Origin: Betaproteobacteria bacterium
GTDB taxonomy: Bacteria > Pseudomonadota > Gammaproteobacteria > Burkholderiales > SG8-39
Length of the DNA stretch: 43,251 bases
Assembly (NCBI GenBank): GCA_947476535.1
Contig: CANJRC010000023.1
Coordinates: 1-43,251 of the forward strand
Direction of reading: 5' to 3'
The translations under genes were made by a program, and so were the position numbers. This document shows, in pieces, positions 35,600 through 42,293 of this stretch. Each line of letters begins with the position of its first letter. Position 1 is the first letter of the stretch. The notes under the pieces are model-generated. The model saw only the letters and a program-made list of their open reading frames with translations, was not told where the DNA came from and did not search any database.

Positions 35600-37962
35600 T
35601 GGAAACCGTGCCTGAATTCCGCCATCACCGTCCTTTGCGGGAAGGGATGGAACAGGAAGTACTTGCGATTGTTCAGGTTGTCGATGCCCAGCGAGGCGCG
35701 TGTCTTCTTGTCGAACTGGTAGTTCATCCGGGCGTCGACCACGAAGTACTTGTCGAATCCCTGGTAGGTGTTCGGATTCACATCGGTATTGTCGAGCGTG
35801 GCCCAGACACGGTCGCTGTAGCGCGCGCCCAGCGAGCCCGACACCCGGTCGTTGTAATGATAGGTCGCCAGTCCGCTCAGTTTCAGCTTCGGGATATTGG
35901 GCGTGTTCTTGCCGGTCACGTCGGTCAGCACGTTTGCGGCATTGCGAAATGCCGGGTCGGACAAGATCACGGAGTTCACGTAAGTCGCACTGCCCGATAG
36001 ATCGAGCCCGCGCAGCAGCACGTCGCGTCCTTCCGCAACCAGTTCGATCCCCCGCGTCCGTATGCGATCGATGTTCTGAACGGATCCGCCGATGCTGTTG
36101 GTCCCGGGAATGGTCGAGTTTTGCGAAATCAGCGCGTCGGCAAGATTCTCCTGGAACAGGGAAACACGCACCCGGCCTTGTTCAAGGGCACGCTCCAGCG
36201 CCAGTTCGCCGGCGTGCGCACGCTCAGGCCTGAGGTTGGGGTTCGGCGTAAAGACGACACCGCCGACCGTGACCGCCTGATACAGTTCGGACACGGTCGG
36301 AAACCGGTAGGCCGTACCATAGGACGCAGTCGCCCTCCAGTCATCGTTCGGCTCCCAGGCGAGCGACGCCTTGGGAGAAAACTTTGAAGACGTGATGGCA
36401 GGTTGGCTGACGTTCGAGGCAGGTGCAGCCGAGAAATTGAGCCCGTCGTACCCGCGCCAGGACTCCTGCCGGCCCCCGAGCGTCAGCTTGAACGGTTTGG
36501 CAAAGCGCCACGCATCCTGGATCCACAGTGCATCGGTGCTGGTCCTGCCCAGGGAGTTGGCGTTGATCGCGCCATTCGATCCGCCGATCCAGTCCGTCGT
36601 CGCATAGGTGGTATTCACCAGCTTGTAGCGATCGGAATGCGCCCCGAAGCTCACCTGATGCTCCCCGGTGACGCCTTGGGGGCGCCAGTATCCTTTCAGG
36701 TCCAGCGTCGACCAGCCGGTGCCGTTCAGCGACGCGTTCGTGCCGGCGCCGCCGATCTCGCCCGTCGGCAACGCCGTGCCCGGAACGCGCGTGGTATCGA
36801 CACCAAAACGCATGTTGCTGATGACCGCCTCCCAGTCCCACTCGCCCTGCATGTCCGATTTCAGCGACAGGCTCTGCGCCGTGTGCTCCTGCGCGATCCG
36901 GTATGCGCCGCTGGTGCTGGAAAAAGACGTCGTCCCGATGTTGGTGTAGTTGTAGCCGCCGATGTTCAGGCTCGCCCCGGAGTACACCGGATTTCCGGCG
37001 CCATCGCGCAAGTAGGTCTCCACCCGCGACTTTGCATCATTCTGGAACAAGCCGATCGTATAGGCGGCCCGCCATTGCGGCGTGAAGTCGTACGCGAGCT
37101 TGACCTTGAGCGAGTCCTGCGCCTTGGTCTCAAGGCCACCCGAGCCGATGACCGCGATCGCCTGACCCAGGCGGTTGGTATCCATGTAGGCGCCGGTCAC
37201 CGGCGTCCCGGCGCCGCTAGGCGCCGCCGGCCGCGCGGCGCTGACAATGGCCAGGGGTTGCGAATGCGCATCCAGGTGGTTCGCGCTCAGCCACCACGAC
37301 AGATCTCCGGAACGGCTGCCGATGATGGCGCTGTACTGGGAAGAGTTGAAAGTGTCTTGGGTCCCGTAGAGACTGTAGTGCTGCATGGCCGTCTGCGCTT
37401 TCACGGCGGCCTCGAATTGCTGCGGCATGCGGGTCACCATTTCCACCACGGCGCCCATCGAATTGCCGGCGTAGGCCGCCGAGAACGGCCCGTACATCAC
37501 ATCGATGCGCTCGATCTCCTCGGGCGCCACCAGGCCCCAGCGCGGCGAGGCGCTGCCGTTGTTGTTGCCGATCAGCGCCGAGAGCAGCACGCCGTCGGCG
37601 TAGATCAGGCTGCGCGCGCTCTGGCCGAGGCCGGAAGTCCGCGTGGCGAGCGGCGCTTGCTGGTCACCGAAATTGCGCTTGCGCACGATCAGGCTGGGCA
37701 GGTACTTGAGCGCGTCCTCGGTATTGACGACGTTGATGCCCTCGGCCATTTTTTCCGCGCTGACGCTCTCGGTGGTCGAAGGCAGCTGGTTCTTTTCCGC
37801 AGTCGACGGGACTTCCTTGACCGTAATCCCCGGCAGTGTTGTTTCGGCGCTCTGCGCCCATGCTTCGAGCGGGCCGAAAGCAAGGGCGACGGCGGCAACT
37901 AGCGAGTGAATTGGCAGGGCGCGCGAACGGGTGGCGCGCCGCTGATGCGTGGCAAATGACAT
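35596..37962 (-). CDS. TonB-dependent outer-membrane receptor
   Basis: A 788-residue receptor. A signal peptide ends near AWA|Q (36/37), followed by a TonB-box-like LPGITVKE (43-50). The plug domain (about 55-170) has EDALKYLPSLIVRKRN and EEIERIDVMYGPFSAAY, and the rest forms the beta barrel. The C-terminal strand ends FRHGFQ, with Phe next to last. The ATG at 37962 has GGGAG 7 bases upstream; a frame reaching 37995 starts inside an inverted repeat. The ligand is unknown: the sequence matches none of the siderophore, copper or B12 receptors I recall. The preceding His/Cys-rich gene suggests a metal or metal complex. Confidence 0.95.
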   Translation of the reverse strand: MSFATHQRRATRSRALPIHSLVAAVALAFGPLEAWAQSAETTLPGITVKEVPSTAEKNQLPSTTESVSAEKMAEGINVVNTEDALKYLPSLIVRKRNFGDQQAPLATRTSGLGQSARSLIYADGVLLSALIGNNNGSASPRWGLVAPEEIERIDVMYGPFSAAYAGNSMGAVVEMVTRMPQQFEAAVKAQTAMQHYSLYGTQDTFNSSQYSAIIGSRSGDLSWWLSANHLDAHSQPLAIVSAARPAAPSGAGTPVTGAYMDTNRLGQAIAVIGSGGLETKAQDSLKVKLAYDFTPQWRAAYTIGLFQNDAKSRVETYLRDGAGNPVYSGASLNIGGYNYTNIGTTSFSSTSGAYRIAQEHTAQSLSLKSDMQGEWDWEAVISNMRFGVDTTRVPGTALPTGEIGGAGTNASLNGTGWSTLDLKGYWRPQGVTGEHQVSFGAHSDRYKLVNTTYATTDWIGGSNGAINANSLGRTSTDALWIQDAWRFAKPFKLTLGGRQESWRGYDGLNFSAAPASNVSQPAITSSKFSPKASLAWEPNDDWRATASYGTAYRFPTVSELYQAVTVGGVVFTPNPNLRPERAHAGELALERALEQGRVRVSLFQENLADALISQNSTIPGTNSIGGSVQNIDRIRTRGIELVAEGRDVLLRGLDLSGSATYVNSVILSDPAFRNAANVLTDVTGKNTPNIPKLKLSGLATYHYNDRVSGSLGARYSDRVWATLDNTDVNPNTYQGFDKYFVVDARMNYQFDKKTRASLGIDNLNNRKYFLFHPFPQRTVMAEFRHGFQ

Positions 37963-37983
37963 TCTATTCTCCCAGAACTTGGC

Positions 37984-38002
37984 TTTCCGGCACATGCCGA
38001 AA
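37984..38002. promoter_or_regulatory. Inverted repeat just upstream of the receptor gene
   Basis: CGGCA-CA-TGCCG at 37988-37999 is a near-perfect palindrome. With one bulged base it extends to TTT/AAA arms over 37984-38002. It sits 22-40 bases before the receptor ATG, where a repressor site or an mRNA stem controlling translation would be expected. Confidence 0.4.
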
Positions 38003-38045
38003 CGAAGCGATCCCGCTAACGAGGTCGCCGGCTGATCGATTCAAG

Positions 38046-38459
38046 TCAGGGGAGGGAGGGCGGTCCTCGGGGGGAGGAGGAGTCGAGCAGCGGGGACGAA
38101 ATCAGGACGCGGTCGTCTGACGGCGGCCAGGACAACAACGGGACCGGCGGCTTTATCGAAACAGCAGAAACCCAAGTACCCGCGACCGGCGGCAGGTTGC
38201 GGCCTACCGACGACGCGCGGGTACAGCAGCAGGAGTCGCCGGGACCTGTAGGGCAATGGAACGGGGTGCTGGCGACGCTCGGCGACAGGCTGCCCCCGAC
38301 CGCGTGCTGATCATGGACCTGCACGTGCGTATCGTGCGTATCGTGGGTATCGTGCGAACCGCCGTGCGCCTCGGCATTCAAAGGCGCGAGCGCGAAGCAA
38401 GCGATTGCAAGAATCGCCGAGAATCCCGCGCGCCGGCAAGCTGTGAGAAATTCAGACAT
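38046..38459 (-). CDS. Small exported His/Cys-rich protein, probable metal binder
   Basis: A 137-residue protein. A signal peptide (residues 1-31, cleavage AEA|HGG) precedes a histidine repeat: His32, 36, 39, 42, 45, 49 and 52, spaced by three or four residues (HDTHDTHDTHVQVHDQH). This repeat is encoded by a repeated 9-base unit near 38322-38355. Next come Cys69 and a CCC triplet at 77-79 (GDSCCCT), then a Pro/Ser-rich tail. This layout suggests binding of copper, zinc or nickel in the periplasm. It starts 14 bases after the sigma-54 regulator stop and ends 83 bases before the receptor gene, so it is most likely part of the same transcript. The exact family is not recognised. Confidence 0.8.
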   Translation of the reverse strand: MSEFLTACRRAGFSAILAIACFALAPLNAEAHGGSHDTHDTHDTHVQVHDQHAVGGSLSPSVASTPFHCPTGPGDSCCCTRASSVGRNLPPVAGTWVSAVSIKPPVPLLSWPPSDDRVLISSPLLDSSSPRGPPSLP

Positions 38460-38473
38460 GGCGACTGGCCGCC

Positions 38474-39925
38474 CTATTCCAATGCGCCCGTCGCGAAACT
38501 TGGTTGCGCGATGGGACTGACCGGGCGCACGAGCTGGTATTTCTCGATCCGGTAGCGCAGCATGTCGCGCGATAGTCCGAGCAGTTTTGCCGATTTGGAG
38601 ATATTCCAGTCCGTTTCCTCCAGCACCTTTGTCACCCGGTCTTGCGCCACATCGGCCGACCGGGTCACGCTGCGCTCTCCTGTCACCGAAGCATCGTACT
38701 CACGCTGAATTCCCAGCGCATGATCACCAGACGATTGGAGCGGCCCCCTGGCGAACTGATCGGGCCGGATTTCCTCGTCCTGGCTCATAAGCACTGTCTG
38801 CTCGAGCATGTTGCGCAACTCCCTTACATTGCCCGGCCAGCTGTAGCCCAGCAGCCATTCCTTTGCCGCGGGGCTGAAGCGCAGTCCCTTCCTGCCATAA
38901 CGCCTGGCATGCTTGTCGAGATAAAACTCGGCGATGCGCAGGATATCATCGCCGGTCTCACGCAATGGCGGCATTGACAGCGAGATCACCCGCAGACGGA
39001 AGTAAAGATCACTGCGAAACAGGCGCTCGTACACCATCTGCTCAAGGTTCCGGTTGGTCGCGCTGACGATGTGGATGTCCACCTTGCGCTCACGCACGCT
39101 GCCAATGCGGCGTACGGATTTCTCCTCCAGCAGTTTGAGCAATTTGGCCTGAATAGACAGATCGACTTCGCCGATCTCGTCCAGGAACAGCGTTCCACCG
39201 TCGGCCGCCTCTACCAATCCTATCCTGCGATCCTTGGCATCAGTGAACGCACCGCGCTCATGGCCGAATAATTCAGACTCCAGCAGGTTCGGCGGCAACG
39301 ACGCACAGTTTATTTCGATGAATGGGAAATCCTTCCGAACCCCTTCAAAGTGCATGGCACGGGCCAGCAATTCCTTGCCGGTGCCAGTCTCCCCGGTTAT
39401 CAGGATGGCCGGCAGATCACGGTCGTTCATGCGCTTTTCCGCAGCCAGCATCTGCCGTGCCTTCGTCTTCGCGGCCATCATCGGTGGGGACTCGCCAATG
39501 ATGGCATCCAGCGACCCCCGCGACTGCTGGCGCTGCAATACCGACAGGGTCTTCTCCACCTGCGACCGCCCAAGCACCTTCTCCAACACCATCTTGAGCT
39601 CGACCAACGACACCGGTTTTGTAAGGTATTCGCATGCACCGGCTTTCATCGCATCGACAGCAGTCTGTACGCTGCCCTCCCCGGTCAACATGACAATCTT
39701 GAGCCCCGGGTCCATGGCCAGTGCTTCTTTGATCACATCAAGACCGGTCTTGGCCCGAAACATATGATCAGTGAGCAGGATGTCGGGCCGAATTGCCTCC
39801 AGCTTCTTCAACCCCTCCTCGGCACTGTGCGCCACATGGGTTTCCCACTGGTTGCGTTGAAGATGAACGCGGATGTTGTCCGCCAGCATCTCGTCGTCTT
39901 CGATAATCAGGATTGAGTTCGCCAT
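38474..39925 (-). CDS. Sigma-54-dependent response regulator (NtrC family)
   Basis: A 483-residue transcription activator. The receiver (1-115) has Asp10, Asp11, phospho-acceptor Asp53, Thr81 and Lys103. The AAA+ domain has Walker A GETGTGKE at 178-185, the loop-1 motif GAFTDA at 225-230 and Walker B (LFLDE) at 246-250. A C-terminal Fis-type helix-turn-helix lies at about 440-462 (NISKSAKLLGLSRDMLRYRI). Loop 1 normally reads GAFTGA; here the second Gly is Asp. Its gene follows the kinase by 4 bases and precedes the His-rich gene by 14, so it probably controls the TonB cluster. No sigma-54 promoter was found nearby. Confidence 0.94.
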   Translation of the reverse strand: MANSILIIEDDEMLADNIRVHLQRNQWETHVAHSAEEGLKKLEAIRPDILLTDHMFRAKTGLDVIKEALAMDPGLKIVMLTGEGSVQTAVDAMKAGACEYLTKPVSLVELKMVLEKVLGRSQVEKTLSVLQRQQSRGSLDAIIGESPPMMAAKTKARQMLAAEKRMNDRDLPAILITGETGTGKELLARAMHFEGVRKDFPFIEINCASLPPNLLESELFGHERGAFTDAKDRRIGLVEAADGGTLFLDEIGEVDLSIQAKLLKLLEEKSVRRIGSVRERKVDIHIVSATNRNLEQMVYERLFRSDLYFRLRVISLSMPPLRETGDDILRIAEFYLDKHARRYGRKGLRFSPAAKEWLLGYSWPGNVRELRNMLEQTVLMSQDEEIRPDQFARGPLQSSGDHALGIQREYDASVTGERSVTRSADVAQDRVTKVLEETDWNISKSAKLLGLSRDMLRYRIEKYQLVRPVSPIAQPSFATGALE

Positions 39926-39929
39926 AATC

Positions 39930-41102
39930 TCAGGCCAACCGGAAACTCAGGCTCGTCCGCGTTCCCTCGCCTTTGCGACTGCAAAGGCTGATGGCGCCGC
40001 CGAAACGCTCCATGATGCGCTTCGTCAATGACATGCCGAGCCCGAGCCCTTCTGGCTTGGTGGTGAAGTAAGGCTTGAATACCTGCTGCAACTCGGTAGG
40101 CGACATGCCGCATCCGCTATCGCTAACCACCAACACCGCACGGCGCAGCCGATTCTCGCGCCGCACCGCCAGACGCAGCGCGCCACCGTTCGGCATCGCT
40201 TCAATCGCGTTGGCAACCACGTTCGCCAGCGCCTGCATCACCAGGGAGCGCTCGCCCAGCACCAGCGACAGCCCTGATGGCGAGTTCTCGAACTCGCAGG
40301 TAATCCGGGATTTCTCCAACTGCCCCAGAAAATGAGACAGACATTGTTCCACGAGCGAATCGAGGTCCACTTGCTGGTCCTGACGCGTGACGGGTCGGGA
40401 AAACGCCAGAAGATCACGCACCCAAGCTCCCAGCCGATCGATCTGAACAACAATATCCGTTGCATTCTTTCGGCTCGATTCGAGATCGCCATCCAGGGCC
40501 AGTTCCGCGCTGGACCGCATGCAGGCAAGCGGACTACGGATACCGTGCACAACAGCAGCCGACATCTCGCCGAAGGCGCAAAGGGCCTCGGCCTCCACCA
40601 GGCGCTGCTGCTGTGCTCCCAACGTGATGTGGACGCGATGAATGAACCACAACAAAACCAGGTAGAGAATGACTACGCCGTACGCCGTGCACAACCAGAC
40701 CAGAACATGGCCTCGATCGATCATCTGCCGCAGGCTGTCCGGCTCTTTGTGGATTCTTGCCACGGCCGCCAGGTCGGCACGCTCGTCGAGAATCAGGCCG
40801 AGAGTCCTGCTTGGCCTCAGGCGCGCCTGGCTGCTCTGGGAGTCCGCTACTTTAACGATGAATTGGCTGCTGAGCGCGGCATCGTGATCCAGAATCTCCT
40901 GCGTCATGAAATGCGACAGAACTGCGGCGATGGGAATGCCGATGGCAGCGAATGCGACCAGACCATAAATGGAAAACCAACGCAGCAGAGGCAATTGCCA
41001 AATCGAAGTCACCGGCACGGATGCCTCGCTGGCGCCCCCCCCCGGTCGCCGCCTGTTGCCCGCACCCCAGTCAGTCACGACAAGTTCATTCATTGGGGGC
41101 AT
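39930..41102 (-). CDS. Membrane-bound sensor histidine kinase (NtrB/DctB-like)
   Basis: A 390-residue kinase with two membrane helices (about 41-66 and 131-156) around a short periplasmic sensing loop (about 67-130). The HisKA box is FGEMSAAVVHGIRSPLACM with His186. The ATPase domain has ANVVANAIEAM (293-303), DSGCGM (328-333) and GLGLGMSL (352-359). The HEIRNPL consensus is altered to HGIRSPL. The ATG at 41102 follows GAGGAAAAAC; an internal ATG at 41093 overlaps the stop of the leader ORF. Cognate partner of the sigma-54 regulator 4 bases downstream. Confidence 0.93.
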   Translation of the reverse strand: MPPMNELVVTDWGAGNRRRPGGGASEASVPVTSIWQLPLLRWFSIYGLVAFAAIGIPIAAVLSHFMTQEILDHDAALSSQFIVKVADSQSSQARLRPSRTLGLILDERADLAAVARIHKEPDSLRQMIDRGHVLVWLCTAYGVVILYLVLLWFIHRVHITLGAQQQRLVEAEALCAFGEMSAAVVHGIRSPLACMRSSAELALDGDLESSRKNATDIVVQIDRLGAWVRDLLAFSRPVTRQDQQVDLDSLVEQCLSHFLGQLEKSRITCEFENSPSGLSLVLGERSLVMQALANVVANAIEAMPNGGALRLAVRRENRLRRAVLVVSDSGCGMSPTELQQVFKPYFTTKPEGLGLGMSLTKRIMERFGGAISLCSRKGEGTRTSLSFRLA

Positions 41103-41242
41103 GTTTTTCCTCTGTAAGCAGTCATTCGGGTCAGTTGTTTGATGGCGGAAACGCTATGGCCGATGGGCCACGCGTTCACTTTCGCGCAACCAATCTTCCT
41201 GACCTTGAGGGCGTTGGAGCAATGGCAGTGTGTAAACTTCAA
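41090..41242 (-). CDS. Possible 50-residue Cys/His leader peptide upstream of the kinase
   Basis: A TTG start at 41242 is preceded by a perfect AGGAGG at 41251-41256 with an 8-base spacer. The frame encodes a basic peptide that starts (M)KFTHCHCSN and has two further Cys residues. It ends with TGA overlapping the kinase ATG codon at 41093 (ATGA), and it also covers the kinase start at 41102. The HCHC motif next to a transport system with a His/Cys-rich protein suggests metal sensing, possibly as a translation-coupled leader. A GTG at 41284 in the same frame is an alternative start. No homologue is recognised and the peptide may not be made. Confidence 0.4.
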   Translation of the reverse strand: MKFTHCHCSNALKVRKIGCAKVNAWPIGHSVSAIKQLTRMTAYRGKTCPQ

Positions 41243-41487
41243 GTGAATGACCTCCTCGTAACCCAGGCGCCATTCTCTACACACCGCAGAGCCGGAACAA
41301 TACTGTGATTACCCAATTGAGCTGTGCGGAACTCGGTAGCACCGGAAGCGGAGTGGGTAAATGATGTACTGTCGAGAGCCGTGGTCAGCTGCGGTCGTCG
41401 CTCAAGTACTGATGTGACGCCGCGACCCGCCTGCGATCGGCCGAATGCGTCGGCGTGGTGTGATCCACGCCCGAAGTGGCCGTCGGA
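41103..41487. other. 385-base gap between the two two-component pairs
   Basis: The right part (41243-41487) contains no recognisable gene; the left part contains the possible leader ORF (41090-41242). Both neighbours read leftward, so a promoter for the kinase-regulator-TonB run is expected here. No clean -35/-10 pair or GG-N10-GC sigma-54 element was found on the minus strand. Confidence 0.55.
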
Positions 41488-42144
41488 CTATCTGACCAGC
41501 AGTCCTTTCTCTATCGCAAAGGCCGTCAGCCCCGCCGCATTGTGCACGCCAAGCTTGGCCATCAGATTGGAGCGATGCTTCTCGACCGTTTTAACACTCA
41601 GGCTCAGGAATTCGGCCATTACCTTGTTGGCATTTCCCTCGGCCACCAGCTTGAGTATTTCGCGCTCGCGATGCGTCAGCGTCTCAAAGACACTGGAGCC
41701 GGAGGCGGATTTTCCTCCCCCCAGGTAGCCGCTGACCACTTTCCCCGACACATCCATGCTCAGATAAGTCTTGCCCTGCAGCACACTGCGAATGGCAACG
41801 CGCAACTCATCGTGCGTCGCGTCCTTGAGGATATAACCGTCCGCCCCGGCCTTCAGGCTCGCGTGAATGAACTCCTCCGTCTTGTGCAGCGTCATCACCA
41901 GAACGCGCACATCCGGATAGCGGCGCTTGATTTCCGTCACCGCTTCGATGCCGTTCATGCCTGGCATCGTCAGATCCATCAGAACCAAATTCGGCGTCAG
42001 CTGGCCGACGGCACGAACCGCGTCGCGCCCGTCGGACGCCTCACCGACGATCTCGATCCCCGGATCCTGAGCCAACAGGGCGCGCAAGCCGGCCCTGAGC
42101 AAGGTATGGTCATCAACGATGAGTATGCGTTGCTTCTTGTCCAT
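41488..42144 (-). CDS. LuxR/NarL-family response regulator
   Basis: A 218-residue transcription factor. The receiver has Asp11, Asp12, phospho-acceptor Asp57 (LMDLTMPG) and Lys107 (ILKDAT). The C-terminal LuxR helix-turn-helix (about 155-215) shows LTHREREILKLVAEG, SVKTVEKHRSNLMAKL and a final EKGLLVR. The ATG at 42144 has AGAGG 5 bases upstream; a GTG directly before it is less likely. Partner of the sensor kinase cut by the right edge. Confidence 0.93.
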   Translation of the reverse strand: MDKKQRILIVDDHTLLRAGLRALLAQDPGIEIVGEASDGRDAVRAVGQLTPNLVLMDLTMPGMNGIEAVTEIKRRYPDVRVLVMTLHKTEEFIHASLKAGADGYILKDATHDELRVAIRSVLQGKTYLSMDVSGKVVSGYLGGGKSASGSSVFETLTHREREILKLVAEGNANKVMAEFLSLSVKTVEKHRSNLMAKLGVHNAAGLTAFAIEKGLLVR

Positions 42145-42181
42145 CACGACCTCTCAAAATTGGTGTTCGGGCGAGGCGTCC

Positions 42182-42196
42182 GGCGAAGCATTCGCC
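42182..42196. other. Small hairpin upstream of the NarL-type regulator
   Basis: GGCGAA, loop GCA, TTCGCC form a 6-bp stem beside the 10-bp tandem repeat. No T-run follows. Confidence 0.3.
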
Positions 42197-42200
42197 AACA

Positions 42201-42240
42201 GACACTCAGAGACACTCAGAGACACTCAGAGACACTCAGG
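42201..42240. repeat. Four tandem copies of a 10-bp repeat
   Basis: GACACTCAGA is repeated four times head to tail, the last copy ending G instead of A. It lies in the 149 bases between the sensor kinase stop and the NarL-type regulator ATG. A 10-base period puts each copy on the same helix face. Confidence 0.95.
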
Positions 42241-42293
42241 CCGCAGAGTCGGCTCGCAATTTCTACAAAGCAAAGTCCAGCATCGCCTCGAGA

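Noticed and set aside
36403-37902. 499-codon plus-strand frame opposite the TonB-dependent receptor
   Set aside because: Antisense shadow of a receptor with clear plug and barrel features; Arg/Ala-rich without motifs.
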